Shown: positions 36,952 through 45,246 of the stretch, piece after piece | Layout: every line of letters begins with the position of its first letter | Position numbering within the stretch: the stretch's first letter is position 1 | Origin: Bryobacteraceae bacterium | GTDB lineage: Bacteria > Acidobacteriota > Terriglobia > Bryobacterales > Bryobacteraceae | Assembly: GCA_026002855.1 (NCBI GenBank) | Contig: BPGD01000001.1 | Coordinates: forward strand, 2,178,001 to 2,242,000 | Length of the DNA stretch: 64,000 nucleotides | Reading direction: 5' to 3' | Made by a program: the position numbers and the translations under genes | Notes under the pieces: generated by a model | Seen by the model: the letters and a program-made list of their open reading frames with translations, nothing else | Databases searched by the model: none | What the model was told of the DNA's origin: nothing

Positions 36952-38238
36952 GTGAATCGAAACTACCATACGATTGACAAGCAAGGGAAGGTGGGCGAGC
37001 GCAAGCTGGCCGAGTTTTTGGTGCGCAACGGCCAGGCGCTTCTGCCGATGCTGGAGTTGATCGAGCAGAGCCGCTTGGCGATTGACGAGCTGATTGAGGT
37101 CATGGGCCGCGCCAGCCTGGAAGCGGTGCTGGAGCTGTCGGCGCAGCAAGTGGCTGGACCACCGCAGCAAGGCAAGGCGCGCCAGGGCGATATCGTCTGG
37201 CACGGAACGCAGCCCGGCCGCGTGCGTCTGAAAGAGCGCCAGCTCAAGGTGAACAAGCCGCGTCTGCGGAAGAAAGGTCGCGGGGCCAACAAGGAAGTGC
37301 CGATTCCGGCCTACGAAGCCATGCAGCAGGACGCCACCGGCCGACGCATGCTTCAGATTCTGTTGAACGGTGTTTCCACACGCCGATATCGGGACGTGAT
37401 TGCGGAGATGGCCGACACGGTGGGCGTATCCAAATCGACGGTGAGCCGGGAAGCCATCGAGGCCTCCGAAGCCGCGCTGAAGCAACTCATGGAACGGCGC
37501 TTCGATGAGGTCGATCTGCTGATCATCTACATCGATGGCATGAAGTTTCAGGATCAGTGTGTGCTGGCCGCGGTGGGCGTGGATGTTCAGGGCCGCAAGC
37601 ACGTGCTGGGGTTGCGCGAAGGAGCCACCGAGAATGCCGAAGCCGCCAAGGATCTGCTCCAGCATCTGGTGGATCACGGGGTCGATCCGAAGCGCCGGCG
37701 TCTGTTCGTCATCGACGGCTCGAGAGCGCTGCGCACGGCCATCAACGCGGTGTTCGGTGCCGAAACCCCGGTGCAAAGGTGCAGGAATCACAAACTGCGC
37801 AACGTGCTGGGACGGCTGCCCCGCCAGCAGCAAGCGCAGACGGCATCGCTGATGCGGGCGGCCTGGAAGCTGAAACCCGACGAGGGCATGGCCAAGTTTC
37901 GCCAGATCGCCGGCTGGCTGGAACACGATTATCCGGATGCCGCCGCGGCGCTGCTGGAAGGCTTGGAGGAGTGTTTCACCATCAACCGGCTCGATATCCC
38001 GCGCTCGCTGCACCGCTGCCTGGCCACCAGCAACATCGTGGACAACCCGCATTCCGGGGTGCGCGAACGCACGCGCCGAGTTTGTCGTTGGCGACCCGGC
38101 ATGGCGGCTCGCTGGTCAGCGGCCGCGTTTTTAGAAATCGAGAAGTCCTTTCGCAAGATCATGGGGTATCGCGATCTGTGGGCTCTCAAGGCGATTCTTG
38201 AGGAATCGCAGCCAGCCACCCGGCAGGCGGTGGCGTAG
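36952..38238 (+). CDS. IS256-family (mutator-type) transposase
   Basis: 428 residues. The mutator-type DDE transposase features are present: VSKSTVSREAIEA helix-turn-helix, the first catalytic Asp in IIYIDGMKF, the second in FVIDGSRALRTAINAVFG, VQRCRNHKLRNVLGRLP, and the late Glu within the SNIVDNPHSGVRERTRRV region. Start is GTG with AAGGAG seven bases upstream. Length is full for the family, so the gene looks intact. Confidence 0.94.
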   Translation: MNRNYHTIDKQGKVGERKLAEFLVRNGQALLPMLELIEQSRLAIDELIEVMGRASLEAVLELSAQQVAGPPQQGKARQGDIVWHGTQPGRVRLKERQLKVNKPRLRKKGRGANKEVPIPAYEAMQQDATGRRMLQILLNGVSTRRYRDVIAEMADTVGVSKSTVSREAIEASEAALKQLMERRFDEVDLLIIYIDGMKFQDQCVLAAVGVDVQGRKHVLGLREGATENAEAAKDLLQHLVDHGVDPKRRRLFVIDGSRALRTAINAVFGAETPVQRCRNHKLRNVLGRLPRQQQAQTASLMRAAWKLKPDEGMAKFRQIAGWLEHDYPDAAAALLEGLEECFTINRLDIPRSLHRCLATSNIVDNPHSGVRERTRRVCRWRPGMAARWSAAAFLEIEKSFRKIMGYRDLWALKAILEESQPATRQAVA

Positions 38239-38272
38239 AATCATCATGAACCGCCGTTGGCAACTTCCAACT
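38237..38272 (-). repeat. IS right terminal inverted repeat
   Basis: 36 nt, overlapping the transposase stop; inverted partner of 36876-36910. Confidence 0.8.
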
Positions 38273-38592
38273 GAGCTTGGGACACCGTCTGGTCGGAGGC
38301 AGCGGTCGAAGGGTCGTGTTCGAAGCTGATTTCCCAAAATTCGCCATCTCGGGCCGTATCTTCTGGGAAAGAGGGAATGGGATGAATCCCTTGCGAAGAC
38401 ACAATGTGTCCAAGGGTACATGCTTTTAGAAGCGTCCTGCTCCTAGTGAGCGAAAGTACCACCGCAACGCGTGGCCCCCGCCAGACGAGGCGCGTCTGCC
38501 AGAAGATCCGATTCGGAGCTTAGCACTGAACGACTTGCGCGCCCGCCGAGTCCTTGCTGAGCGACGATCTGGCGGGGAACAACTGACATGCC
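38273..38592. other. Gene-free stretch between IS and nadB
   Basis: About 320 nt without a convincing gene on either strand. It looks like the right part of the inserted block and ends with the right copy of the 33-bp repeat, directly before the nadB stop codon. Short open frames here match nothing I recognise. Confidence 0.6.
38555..38587. repeat. 33-bp direct repeat, right copy
   Basis: Identical to 35952-35984, that is, a copy of the last codons and stop of the NlpC gene stranded 5 nt before the nadB stop codon. It marks the far edge of the inserted block. Confidence 0.9.
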
Positions 38593-40167
38593 TCAGGTGC
38601 CTTCGACGGGCGCGAATTCCACTTCCGCCCGGCTCTGTGTGATGCGGGAGTGTGCGCGGAAGCCGGGCGAGCTCTCCGGGTAGTCCGTCCGATAGTGTGC
38701 GCCGCGGCTTTCCTGGCGGGCCAGGGCGCAGCGGGCGATAAGCGTCAGCACGATCCGGGTATTGGCCCGCTCAAGAGACTCGCGGTCCGCCGGCAGCGCG
38801 CGGCGGCACGGGGCCTGTTCGAGCTCGCGTAGCGCCGAGGACAGGCTTTCGGCACAGCGGACGATGCCCAGCTGGCTCGTGGCCAGGCGGCGCATCGAAT
38901 CGAGCGCCAGCTCCGGGATTTCCAGCGGTTGCGGGGGCTCGAAGCGCACAGGCGGGCGGGCCGGCGCGGACTCGCGCATGTGGATGCCGGCGCGGGCGCC
39001 GTAGACGACACCTTCCAGCAGGGAATTCGATGCCAGCCGGTTCGCGCCGTGAACGCCGGTGCAGGCGGCCTCGCCGGCGGCCCACAGTCCTTCGAGCGAC
39101 GTCCGTCCGGAGAGGTCCGTCCAGACGCCGCCCATGGCGTAATGCGCCGCCGGGCAGACAGGCGCGGGCTGGCGGTCCAGGTCGATGCCGTAGGCGAGGC
39201 AGGTGGAATGAATGCGCGGGAAGCGCCTTCGGACGAAATCGCCGCGGCCGCTGATGTCGAGCAACACATGGGGCGCGCCGGTGCGGCGCATCTCGGAGAC
39301 GATGGCGCGCGAAACGACGTCGCGCGGAGCGAGCTCGGCCATCGGGTGGTAGCGCGGCATGAAGCGCTCGCCGTGCACGTTCAGCAGTTGGGCGCCCTCG
39401 CCGCGCAGCGCCTCGGAGAGCAGGAACCGGGGCGCGCCTTCCAGGTGAAGCGCGGTCGGGTGGAACTGGACGAACTCAATGTCGCTGATGACGGCTCCCG
39501 CGCGCCATGCCATGGCCACCCCATCGCCGGTGGCGACGTCCGGGTTCGTCGTGTCCGCGTAGACGCGGCCGAGCCCTCCGGTGGCGAGCAACGTGGCGCG
39601 GGCCAGCACCGGCACGAGCAGGCCTCGGCGGGCATCGAGAAGAAGCGCGCCGGCGACACGGCCCTCCTCCACGAGCAGATCGACGACCGCCGTGAATCCC
39701 TCAAAGGACACGTTGGGCCGGGCCGCCGCGGTGCGGTAGAGCGTGCGCGCGATCTCGCGCCCGGTGGAGTCGCCGTGCGAGTGCAGGACGCGGCTCCGGC
39801 TGTGCGCGCCCTCGCGGGCGAACAGGAGCTTCGGGCCTTCGCGGTCGAATTCGGCGCCCCAGGCGATGAGCTCCTCAATGCGGGCCGGGCCCTCGCCGAC
39901 CAGCACGCGCACGGCCTCCGGGTTGCAGAGTCCGTCGCCGGCGGCCAGGGTGTCGGCCTCATGGAGCGAGATGTCGTCCTCGTCGCTCAGGGCGACGGCG
40001 ATGCCGCCCTGAGCGTATTCCGAGGAAGATTCCTGGAGGCTGTCCTTGGCGACAACAAACACGCGCCCGGCCCCGGCGAGTTCGATGGCCGCGCGCAGGC
40101 CGGCCACGCCAGCGCCGATGACGAGAAAATCGGTCCGAATTGTTTCCGCGAGCCTCTCGATACCCAC
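38593..40167 (-). CDS. nadB: L-aspartate oxidase
   Basis: NadB (about 524 residues) oxidises L-aspartate to iminoaspartate, the first step of NAD synthesis. FAD-binding Rossmann motif DFLVIGAGVAGLRAAIELA, then SSEYAQGGIAVAL, HSHGDSTGREI, VQFHPTAL, RYHPMAELAPRDVVSRAI and AHYAMGGVWTDL. A C-terminal helical domain follows. Start: GTG at 40167 or TTG at 40176; GTG is preferred since TACGGT lies 8 nt before it. nadA and nadC are not in the window. Divergent from aroB with only 17 nt between start codons. Confidence 0.94.
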   Translation of the reverse strand: MGIERLAETIRTDFLVIGAGVAGLRAAIELAGAGRVFVVAKDSLQESSSEYAQGGIAVALSDEDDISLHEADTLAAGDGLCNPEAVRVLVGEGPARIEELIAWGAEFDREGPKLLFAREGAHSRSRVLHSHGDSTGREIARTLYRTAAARPNVSFEGFTAVVDLLVEEGRVAGALLLDARRGLLVPVLARATLLATGGLGRVYADTTNPDVATGDGVAMAWRAGAVISDIEFVQFHPTALHLEGAPRFLLSEALRGEGAQLLNVHGERFMPRYHPMAELAPRDVVSRAIVSEMRRTGAPHVLLDISGRGDFVRRRFPRIHSTCLAYGIDLDRQPAPVCPAAHYAMGGVWTDLSGRTSLEGLWAAGEAACTGVHGANRLASNSLLEGVVYGARAGIHMRESAPARPPVRFEPPQPLEIPELALDSMRRLATSQLGIVRCAESLSSALRELEQAPCRRALPADRESLERANTRIVLTLIARCALARQESRGAHYRTDYPESSPGFRAHSRITQSRAEVEFAPVEGT

Positions 40168-40184
40168 ATGGTACAACCGTAGAT

Positions 40185-41258
40185 ATGCCGACGTTCATGG
40201 TGGACACCGGCGCGCAGCAATATCCTGTGCTGGTGGAGCGCGGCGCGCTCGAGCGGCTCGGCGCGTTCATCCCGCCCGGGCGCGGCGTGATCTTCGTCGT
40301 CAGCGAGGAAGGCATCTGGCGGATGCATGGCGCGACGGTGGAGCGCGCGCTCGCAGGCCGCGCCTGGCGGCTGATCCTGTTCCCCGGCGGCGAGGAGAAC
40401 AAGCGCCTGGCCCAGGTGGAGGCGATGGCCGAGCAGATGGTGGAGGGCGGCGGAGACCGTTCGAGCCTCGTCATCGCCTTCGGCGGCGGCGTGGTGAACG
40501 ACCTCGGCGGATTTCTGGCGGCGATCTTCATGCGCGGCGTGCCGGTGATCCAGGCGCCGACGACGCTGCTGGCGCAGGTTGACGCGGGAGTCGGCGGCAA
40601 AACGGGCGCCAATCTGCGCACGGGCAAGAACCTGGTGGGCGCCTTTCACCAGCCGCTGGCCGTGGCCGCCGACCCGGACGTACTGGCGACGCTGCCGGAA
40701 CGGGAATACCGCGCCGGTCTGTTCGAGGTGATCAAGCACGGCATCATCCGCAGCGAGCCGCTGTTCCGCTTGATGCAGCAGCAGCGGGAGGCCGTGCTTG
40801 CCCGCGAGCCGGCCGTGGTGGAGCAGATGGTGGCCGAAAGCGTGCGCATCAAGTGCGAGGTGGTCTCTCTGGATGAGAAGGAGAGCGGCCTGCGGCGCAT
40901 CCTGAATTTTGGCCACACGGTGGGCCATGCCCTCGAGGCCGAGACCGGCTACAGCCGCTTCCTCCACGGCGAGGCCGTCGGGCTGGGGATGCTGGCGGCG
41001 CTGCGGCTGTCGCAACTGGCCGGCCGGCTTGCAGCCGGGCCGTGCGAAGAGATGAGCGAGGTGGTCCGCGCCTACGGGCCGCTCCCCTCCACCGAGGGGC
41101 TTGCCGTCGAGGGTATCCTCGCGCGGCTGCGCAAGGACAAGAAGGCGATCCAGGGCGCGGTGCATTGGGTGCTGGCCACGGGGATCGGCGCGACGGAAGT
41201 GACCGCGGAGATTGCGGATGATCTGGTTCGCCAAGCCGTGGCATCCATTCTGAAGTGA
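40185..41258 (+). CDS. aroB: 3-dehydroquinate synthase
   Basis: AroB, 357 residues, converts DAHP to 3-dehydroquinate in the shikimate pathway, using NAD+ and Zn. Motifs: GGEENKRLAQVEAM, FGGGVVNDLGGFLAAIFMRG, PTTLLAQVDAGVGGKTG, GKNLVGAFHQP, RAGLFEVIKHG, and zinc ligands in LNFGHTVGHALE and LHGEAVGLGM. The downstream ubiE/menG gene starts inside its stop (GTGA), so the two are coupled. Confidence 0.97.
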   Translation: MPTFMVDTGAQQYPVLVERGALERLGAFIPPGRGVIFVVSEEGIWRMHGATVERALAGRAWRLILFPGGEENKRLAQVEAMAEQMVEGGGDRSSLVIAFGGGVVNDLGGFLAAIFMRGVPVIQAPTTLLAQVDAGVGGKTGANLRTGKNLVGAFHQPLAVAADPDVLATLPEREYRAGLFEVIKHGIIRSEPLFRLMQQQREAVLAREPAVVEQMVAESVRIKCEVVSLDEKESGLRRILNFGHTVGHALEAETGYSRFLHGEAVGLGMLAALRLSQLAGRLAAGPCEEMSEVVRAYGPLPSTEGLAVEGILARLRKDKKAIQGAVHWVLATGIGATEVTAEIADDLVRQAVASILK

Positions 41259-42004
41259 GCCTTGTGAAGGGAACCACGCCGCCAGGAGCGCGAACTGAGC
41301 AGGAGGCCGCGGCCATCGTCCGGCGGATGTTCGCGGGCGTGGCGCGCCGCTACGACCTGCTGAACCATCTGCTGTCCTTCCAGACGGATCGTTACTGGCG
41401 GTGGCGGACGGCGCTCGAGGTGGAGCCCTTCCTCCGCCGGCCGCAGGCGCGCGTGCTCGACCTGTGCTGCGGCACGGGCGACCTGACCCTCGCGCTCGAG
41501 CGCCGCGCCACGCCCGGCGCGTTGGTGCTTGGGGGCGACTTCTGCCGCCCGATGCTCGAAGAGGCTCGGCGCAAGCAGCTCCGCCGCGGGGCGCAGATCG
41601 AGCTGCTCGAATGCGACGGTCTGCAACTGCCTTTCGCCGACGGCGTGCTCGACCTGGTGACCATAGCCTTTGGTTTCCGGAATTTGGCCAACTACCGGGC
41701 GGCGCTGTCCGAACTGCGGCGCGTGATTAAACCAGGCGGGATGCTGGCGATTCTTGAGTTTTCCACTCCGCCGAACCCGGTCCTTCGCGCTCTGTACCGG
41801 CTCTACTCCGGCACGTTGCTGCCGGCGCTGGGCGGCTGGATCTCGGGCGACCGGAACGCATACGCGTACCTGCCGGACTCGGTGAAAAAGTTTCCGGGCG
41901 CCGAGCTGCTGGCGGCCGAGATGGAGGCAGCCGGATTCACGCGCGTGCGGTTCCGGCGGATGACGTTCGGCATCGTCGCGCTGCACACCGGACTTTCCGG
42001 CTAG
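41255..42004 (+). CDS. ubiE: Demethylmenaquinone/ubiquinone methyltransferase
   Basis: 249 residues, class I methyltransferase of the UbiE/MenG family: FAGVARRYDLLNHLLSFQTDRYWR, SAM motif VLDLCCGTGDLTLAL, GDFCRPMLEEARRK, DLVTIAFGFRNLANYRAAL and the C-terminal ELRRVIKPGGMLAILEFSTP. It methylates demethylmenaquinol, or the ubiquinone precursor. In Acidobacteriota the quinone is normally menaquinone, so a MenG role is more likely. GTG start overlapping the aroB stop. Confidence 0.93.
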   Translation: MSLVKGTTPPGARTEQEAAAIVRRMFAGVARRYDLLNHLLSFQTDRYWRWRTALEVEPFLRRPQARVLDLCCGTGDLTLALERRATPGALVLGGDFCRPMLEEARRKQLRRGAQIELLECDGLQLPFADGVLDLVTIAFGFRNLANYRAALSELRRVIKPGGMLAILEFSTPPNPVLRALYRLYSGTLLPALGGWISGDRNAYAYLPDSVKKFPGAELLAAEMEAAGFTRVRFRRMTFGIVALHTGLSG

Positions 42005-42042
42005 CAGGCGGAAGCCTGGAGGCGGGCCGTCCACGCAAAGAG

Positions 42043-42074
42043 GCGGCGGCAACTCACTGGGGAGCTGCCGCCGC
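42043..42074. terminator. Bidirectional terminator-like hairpin
   Basis: A 9-bp stem (GCGGCGGCA 42043-42051 with TGCCGCCGC 42066-42074) with an inner CTC/GAG pairing lies between the convergent ubiE and oxidoreductase genes. No T tract. Confidence 0.6.
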
Positions 42075-42097
42075 GCGGCTGGCGAGAGAGTCCGGCG

Positions 42098-44707
42098 TCA
42101 GGCCTTGACGATGTAAACCCGTGTGTCGTAGAAGACGGCGCTGCCGCCTACCACGTCGCTTAGCGGCGAGCGCAGGTACGGATCGACCACCATCGCCGAA
42201 TTGGCATGGATGCCGCGCCCGCGCCGCACGTCCGGCACGACGATCTGGCCGTCGATGGACTGTGGCGATGCGCCGTAGGCGAAGTGGCCCCAGCCGAGCT
42301 CGAAGGTCACCACGCCGGGGCGGATGCGGCTGGTGGTGCGCACCTTGCCCCGCAGCGGCTTGGTCTGCCCGCCGCCGAGATCCCATTGACCTTCGGGGTT
42401 CCACGCGGAGAGCACCCAGACCTCATCGCCGTCCTTGAGCCCGAGCTTTTGCGCGTCCGCGGTGCTCATCTCGACGTAGTTCTCCGGCTGGATGTCCGTG
42501 AGCCAGTAGTTGGAGATGGTCCGGCTCTTGGTCTGAAGCATGTTCCGGTTGGTGATGAGCTGGAACGGCGCCTCGCGGTAGTCCAGCGGCCGACCGAGCG
42601 AGTCGGCGATGGGCAGGTAGGTCGGCACGCCAGACAGATACTGACCGGTCATCGAATTTCTGGTCGTCGCCGCCTTCTCGTGATAGAGATTCACGAGCTT
42701 GCCATACTTGTTGACGACCTGTTCGCCGGACCAGGCCTGCTGATAGGGCAGCCAGCGCCCGCCGCGATTCAACACATAGACGACCTTGCGCCACCACTGC
42801 GGGCCCACCGCCTGTTGCCAGCGCTCCGGATCGAAGACGCTCTTTGGCAGATGTCTGCGGGCGTTGAGGAAGATCCGCATCTCCTCATCGCTGGCATCGG
42901 GGCAGACGTCCGAACCGGAGCTCGAGTTGCCGAAGGCGATGTTGGCCACCATCCGCAGGTAGTAGTCCTCGGGACGCTTCAGGTCGCCGTTGCCGAACCC
43001 GCCCGGTCCCCAGCCGGGCAGTTGCAGCCGCTCAGCGATGGCGAGGAACAACGCTTCGATGGAGACAGGCATCTCTTCGCCAAAGACGCGCACCGTTTCG
43101 TTGGGCGGGGCCACCGCCGGCTGCCGCACGGGCGAGACCCGATGCGCGATGGACGGGTGCGTGCGGTGGAACTCCCAACGCTCCAGGAAGGTGAGGTCCG
43201 GGAAAATGTAGTCGGCGTACATCGACGTTTCGCCGATCGTGATGTCGCTGGCGATGAACAGCGGGATCTTGTCCGTGTCGCGCAGGATCGGAATGAGCGA
43301 GTGTCCCGCCGGCAGGGCGTAGACGGGCGACCCCATATAGAGCATGAGAATCTTGATGGGGTAAGGATAAGCGTCGCCGGCCGAGGGGATGACCTCCTGG
43401 TAAACGTCGCTGGCCAGCGGATACCAGGGGCGCTTGGCCGGATAGCCGGCGAAGATGGTGCTCTTTTCATAGCTCGCCCCGCCGCGGATGATGTCGATGC
43501 CAAACGGTGTTTTCTTTGCGGGATGATCGCCGAGCTGGAAGGGCCTCCCGGTGCCGCCCGTTTCGCCGTAGGTGCCGCCGCCATAGATGAGGCCGCCTTT
43601 CCAGTCGAGATTGCCGATCAGCGTGTTCAGCGCCCCCATGGTGAGGAGCGCGTTATAGAAACCGTTGGTGTGCTGGGAGACGCCGCGATGAATCTCGACC
43701 ACCGCCTTCTTGCCATGCGAGGTGAACTCGTTGGCCAGGGCGATGATGTCGCTGGCGCTGACCCCGGCGATCGAAGCCCACCCGTAGATGGTATTCTTCA
43801 GCGCCTCCTCCCGCAGCAATTGCAGGCCGCTCTTGACGCGAATGCCGTTGATCACGGTGTCGACGAACAGGTCGCCTTCCACGCCATTGGCCGCGTCAGC
43901 GCTCTTGAAAGCGACCGGCTGACCGTTGCGCATGGCGACGAAGGTGTCGGCATCGCCGCTCAGGCCAATCTCCGTGGCCCGCAGGAAGGCGCCCGGCGTG
44001 CCGTCTTCGCGGATCTTGACGAGCCAGGCGGCGTTGCTCCAGGTGGGCTCGCCGTCGGCGGTGGCGGCCGCCCTGTTGCAGTTTTCCAGGTAACGGCGGT
44101 CGAACCGTTCATTCTCGATGATCCACTGGATCATCGCCAGGGCCACGGCCGCGTCCTGGCCCGGTTTCACCGGCAGCCACTTCCAAGCCTTGGCGGCAAT
44201 TCTGGAATGGCGCGGGTCGATCACGGCCACCTTCATGCGCCCGCTGGCGATGCCGCGGGTGATCTTGGGGACTTTCAACGGCGGCCCGTAGTTGCCCTCG
44301 AGTACGTTCGCGCCCCAGAAGATGACGAACTCGGCGTTGGAGAGGTCCGCCATCCAGTAGGCCTTGGCGCCGCCAGTGAAGGTGCCGCCGCCTGGCTGCT
44401 CCGACATGGCCTTGCCGGCGAAATAGATGGATCCCTGGCACACGGTCGTGTGTCCGTGCGTGTTGTTGGACCCGAAGCTGTCTCTGACGAAACGCAGGAA
44501 GAAATCCTGGCGGCCGGCCTTCAGGCGGCCCCAGTTAAAGACGAACTGGTTGTTTTTCGGACCGAAGTCCGGGTGGTCCGGGTCGATGAGCGTGTCGAGC
44601 AGGTCCTTGTATTTCTCCTTGAACTCGGCCACGGTCATCTTCTTGCTTTGGATCAGCGCAACGTCAGCCGCCATGGCCTTGATATGCGGCCGGATCTTTG
44701 AGCGCAT
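42098..44707 (-). CDS. Molybdopterin oxidoreductase catalytic subunit, main (C-terminal) part of a frameshifted gene
   Basis: 869 residues in this frame. It holds most of the DMSO-reductase-family fold: the likely Mo ligand Cys in HGHTTVCQGSIYFAGKAMSE, then FVIFWGANVLEGNYGPP, AVIDPRHSRIAAKA, PGQDAAVALAMIQW and the C-terminal molydopterin-binding domain (LITNRNMLQTKS, DGDEVWVLSAWNP). The frame lacks the Tat signal and 4Fe-4S motif, which sit in the overlapping upstream frame. It resembles the Ttr/Phs/Arr/Srd oxyanion-reductase branch (tetrathionate, thiosulfate, arsenate, selenate); the substrate cannot be fixed. The first ~12 residues of this frame (MRSKIRPHIKAM) lie in the overlap. Confidence 0.88.
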   Translation of the reverse strand: MRSKIRPHIKAMAADVALIQSKKMTVAEFKEKYKDLLDTLIDPDHPDFGPKNNQFVFNWGRLKAGRQDFFLRFVRDSFGSNNTHGHTTVCQGSIYFAGKAMSEQPGGGTFTGGAKAYWMADLSNAEFVIFWGANVLEGNYGPPLKVPKITRGIASGRMKVAVIDPRHSRIAAKAWKWLPVKPGQDAAVALAMIQWIIENERFDRRYLENCNRAAATADGEPTWSNAAWLVKIREDGTPGAFLRATEIGLSGDADTFVAMRNGQPVAFKSADAANGVEGDLFVDTVINGIRVKSGLQLLREEALKNTIYGWASIAGVSASDIIALANEFTSHGKKAVVEIHRGVSQHTNGFYNALLTMGALNTLIGNLDWKGGLIYGGGTYGETGGTGRPFQLGDHPAKKTPFGIDIIRGGASYEKSTIFAGYPAKRPWYPLASDVYQEVIPSAGDAYPYPIKILMLYMGSPVYALPAGHSLIPILRDTDKIPLFIASDITIGETSMYADYIFPDLTFLERWEFHRTHPSIAHRVSPVRQPAVAPPNETVRVFGEEMPVSIEALFLAIAERLQLPGWGPGGFGNGDLKRPEDYYLRMVANIAFGNSSSGSDVCPDASDEEMRIFLNARRHLPKSVFDPERWQQAVGPQWWRKVVYVLNRGGRWLPYQQAWSGEQVVNKYGKLVNLYHEKAATTRNSMTGQYLSGVPTYLPIADSLGRPLDYREAPFQLITNRNMLQTKSRTISNYWLTDIQPENYVEMSTADAQKLGLKDGDEVWVLSAWNPEGQWDLGGGQTKPLRGKVRTTSRIRPGVVTFELGWGHFAYGASPQSIDGQIVVPDVRRGRGIHANSAMVVDPYLRSPLSDVVGGSAVFYDTRVYIVKA

Positions 44708-45236
44708 ACAGCTCCCGGAAGCCCGCCACTCGCTTGCCGCCGTCCTGCGGGAACAGCACGCCCCCTTCGACGATTTCGGTGACGGCCTGCTCGAAGGGGA
44801 TCGTCACCCACTTTCCTTCGCCGCGCGCGCCGGCGCGCTTCAGTACCTTGGTGACGCGGTACGGGTCGTATGTCGTCTGGATGCCGGCCTGGCCCTTCGG
44901 GCAGATGTAGCCGTGAATGCGCGCCGCCTGGGAAGCCGGCGTGCTCCAGTCGATGTGGGGATCCATCGCCCGCGGCCCGTAGGGGTTGCCTTCGATCTTC
45001 ACCGCCAGGCCGTCCTGAATGCGCACCTTGATCTCGCATCCGGTATTGCACTGGAGGCAGGTCGTATAGATGTATTGGGAGGGATCCACGGGCTTCAACG
45101 CGCCCGGCGAAGCCTCAGCAGCCTGAGCCTTCTCCAGGCGGGCCAGCATCGCGCCGCCCAGCAGCGCGCCAGCCAGCATTTCCCTGCGGGCGGTCTTCGG
45201 TTCCTGATTGGCGGGACGGTCGGTGTCTTTCCTCAT
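44664..45236 (-). CDS. Molybdopterin oxidoreductase, N-terminal part (Tat signal and 4Fe-4S domain)
   Basis: 190 residues. A Tat-like signal (TARREMLAGALLGGAML) is followed by CLQCNTGC...ICPKGQAG, the [4Fe-4S] ligands of the DMSO-reductase family, and IEGNPYG, DPYRVTKVLKR. The frame stops at 44664, just as the downstream frame takes over. Joining them needs a single +1 shift within 44665-44707, near KDP, to restore one protein of about 1,050 residues. So this is a split gene: real frameshift mutation, programmed shift, or sequencing error. Confidence 0.88.
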   Translation of the reverse strand: MRKDTDRPANQEPKTARREMLAGALLGGAMLARLEKAQAAEASPGALKPVDPSQYIYTTCLQCNTGCEIKVRIQDGLAVKIEGNPYGPRAMDPHIDWSTPASQAARIHGYICPKGQAGIQTTYDPYRVTKVLKRAGARGEGKWVTIPFEQAVTEIVEGGVLFPQDGGKRVAGFRELYALKDPAAYQGHGG

Positions 45237-45246
45237 GGCATCCTCC

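Larger units (their letters stand above)
36876..38272 (+). mobile_element. IS256-family insertion sequence (about 1.4 kb)
   Basis: A single transposase gene is flanked by imperfect terminal inverted repeats of about 35 bp. Left 36876-36910 begins AGTTGAAAGTTG and ends TGATTCT. Right 38237-38272, read on the minus strand, begins AGTTGGAAGTTG and ends TGATTCT, sharing CGGCGG in the middle. Size and layout fit IS256. The expected 8-bp target duplication is not seen at these ends, so the element or its flanks have changed since insertion, or the ends are a base or two off. Confidence 0.85.

Noticed and set aside
36866-38282. 8-bp target-site duplication next to the IS256 ends
   Set aside because: The bases flanking the inferred ends (ccacctgt and gagcttgg) do not match.
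42005-42097. Partial tRNA-Val copy marking the far end of an island at 42-46.9 kb
   Set aside because: No segment of the tRNA 3' end was found in this gap, so integration at the tRNA remains unproved.
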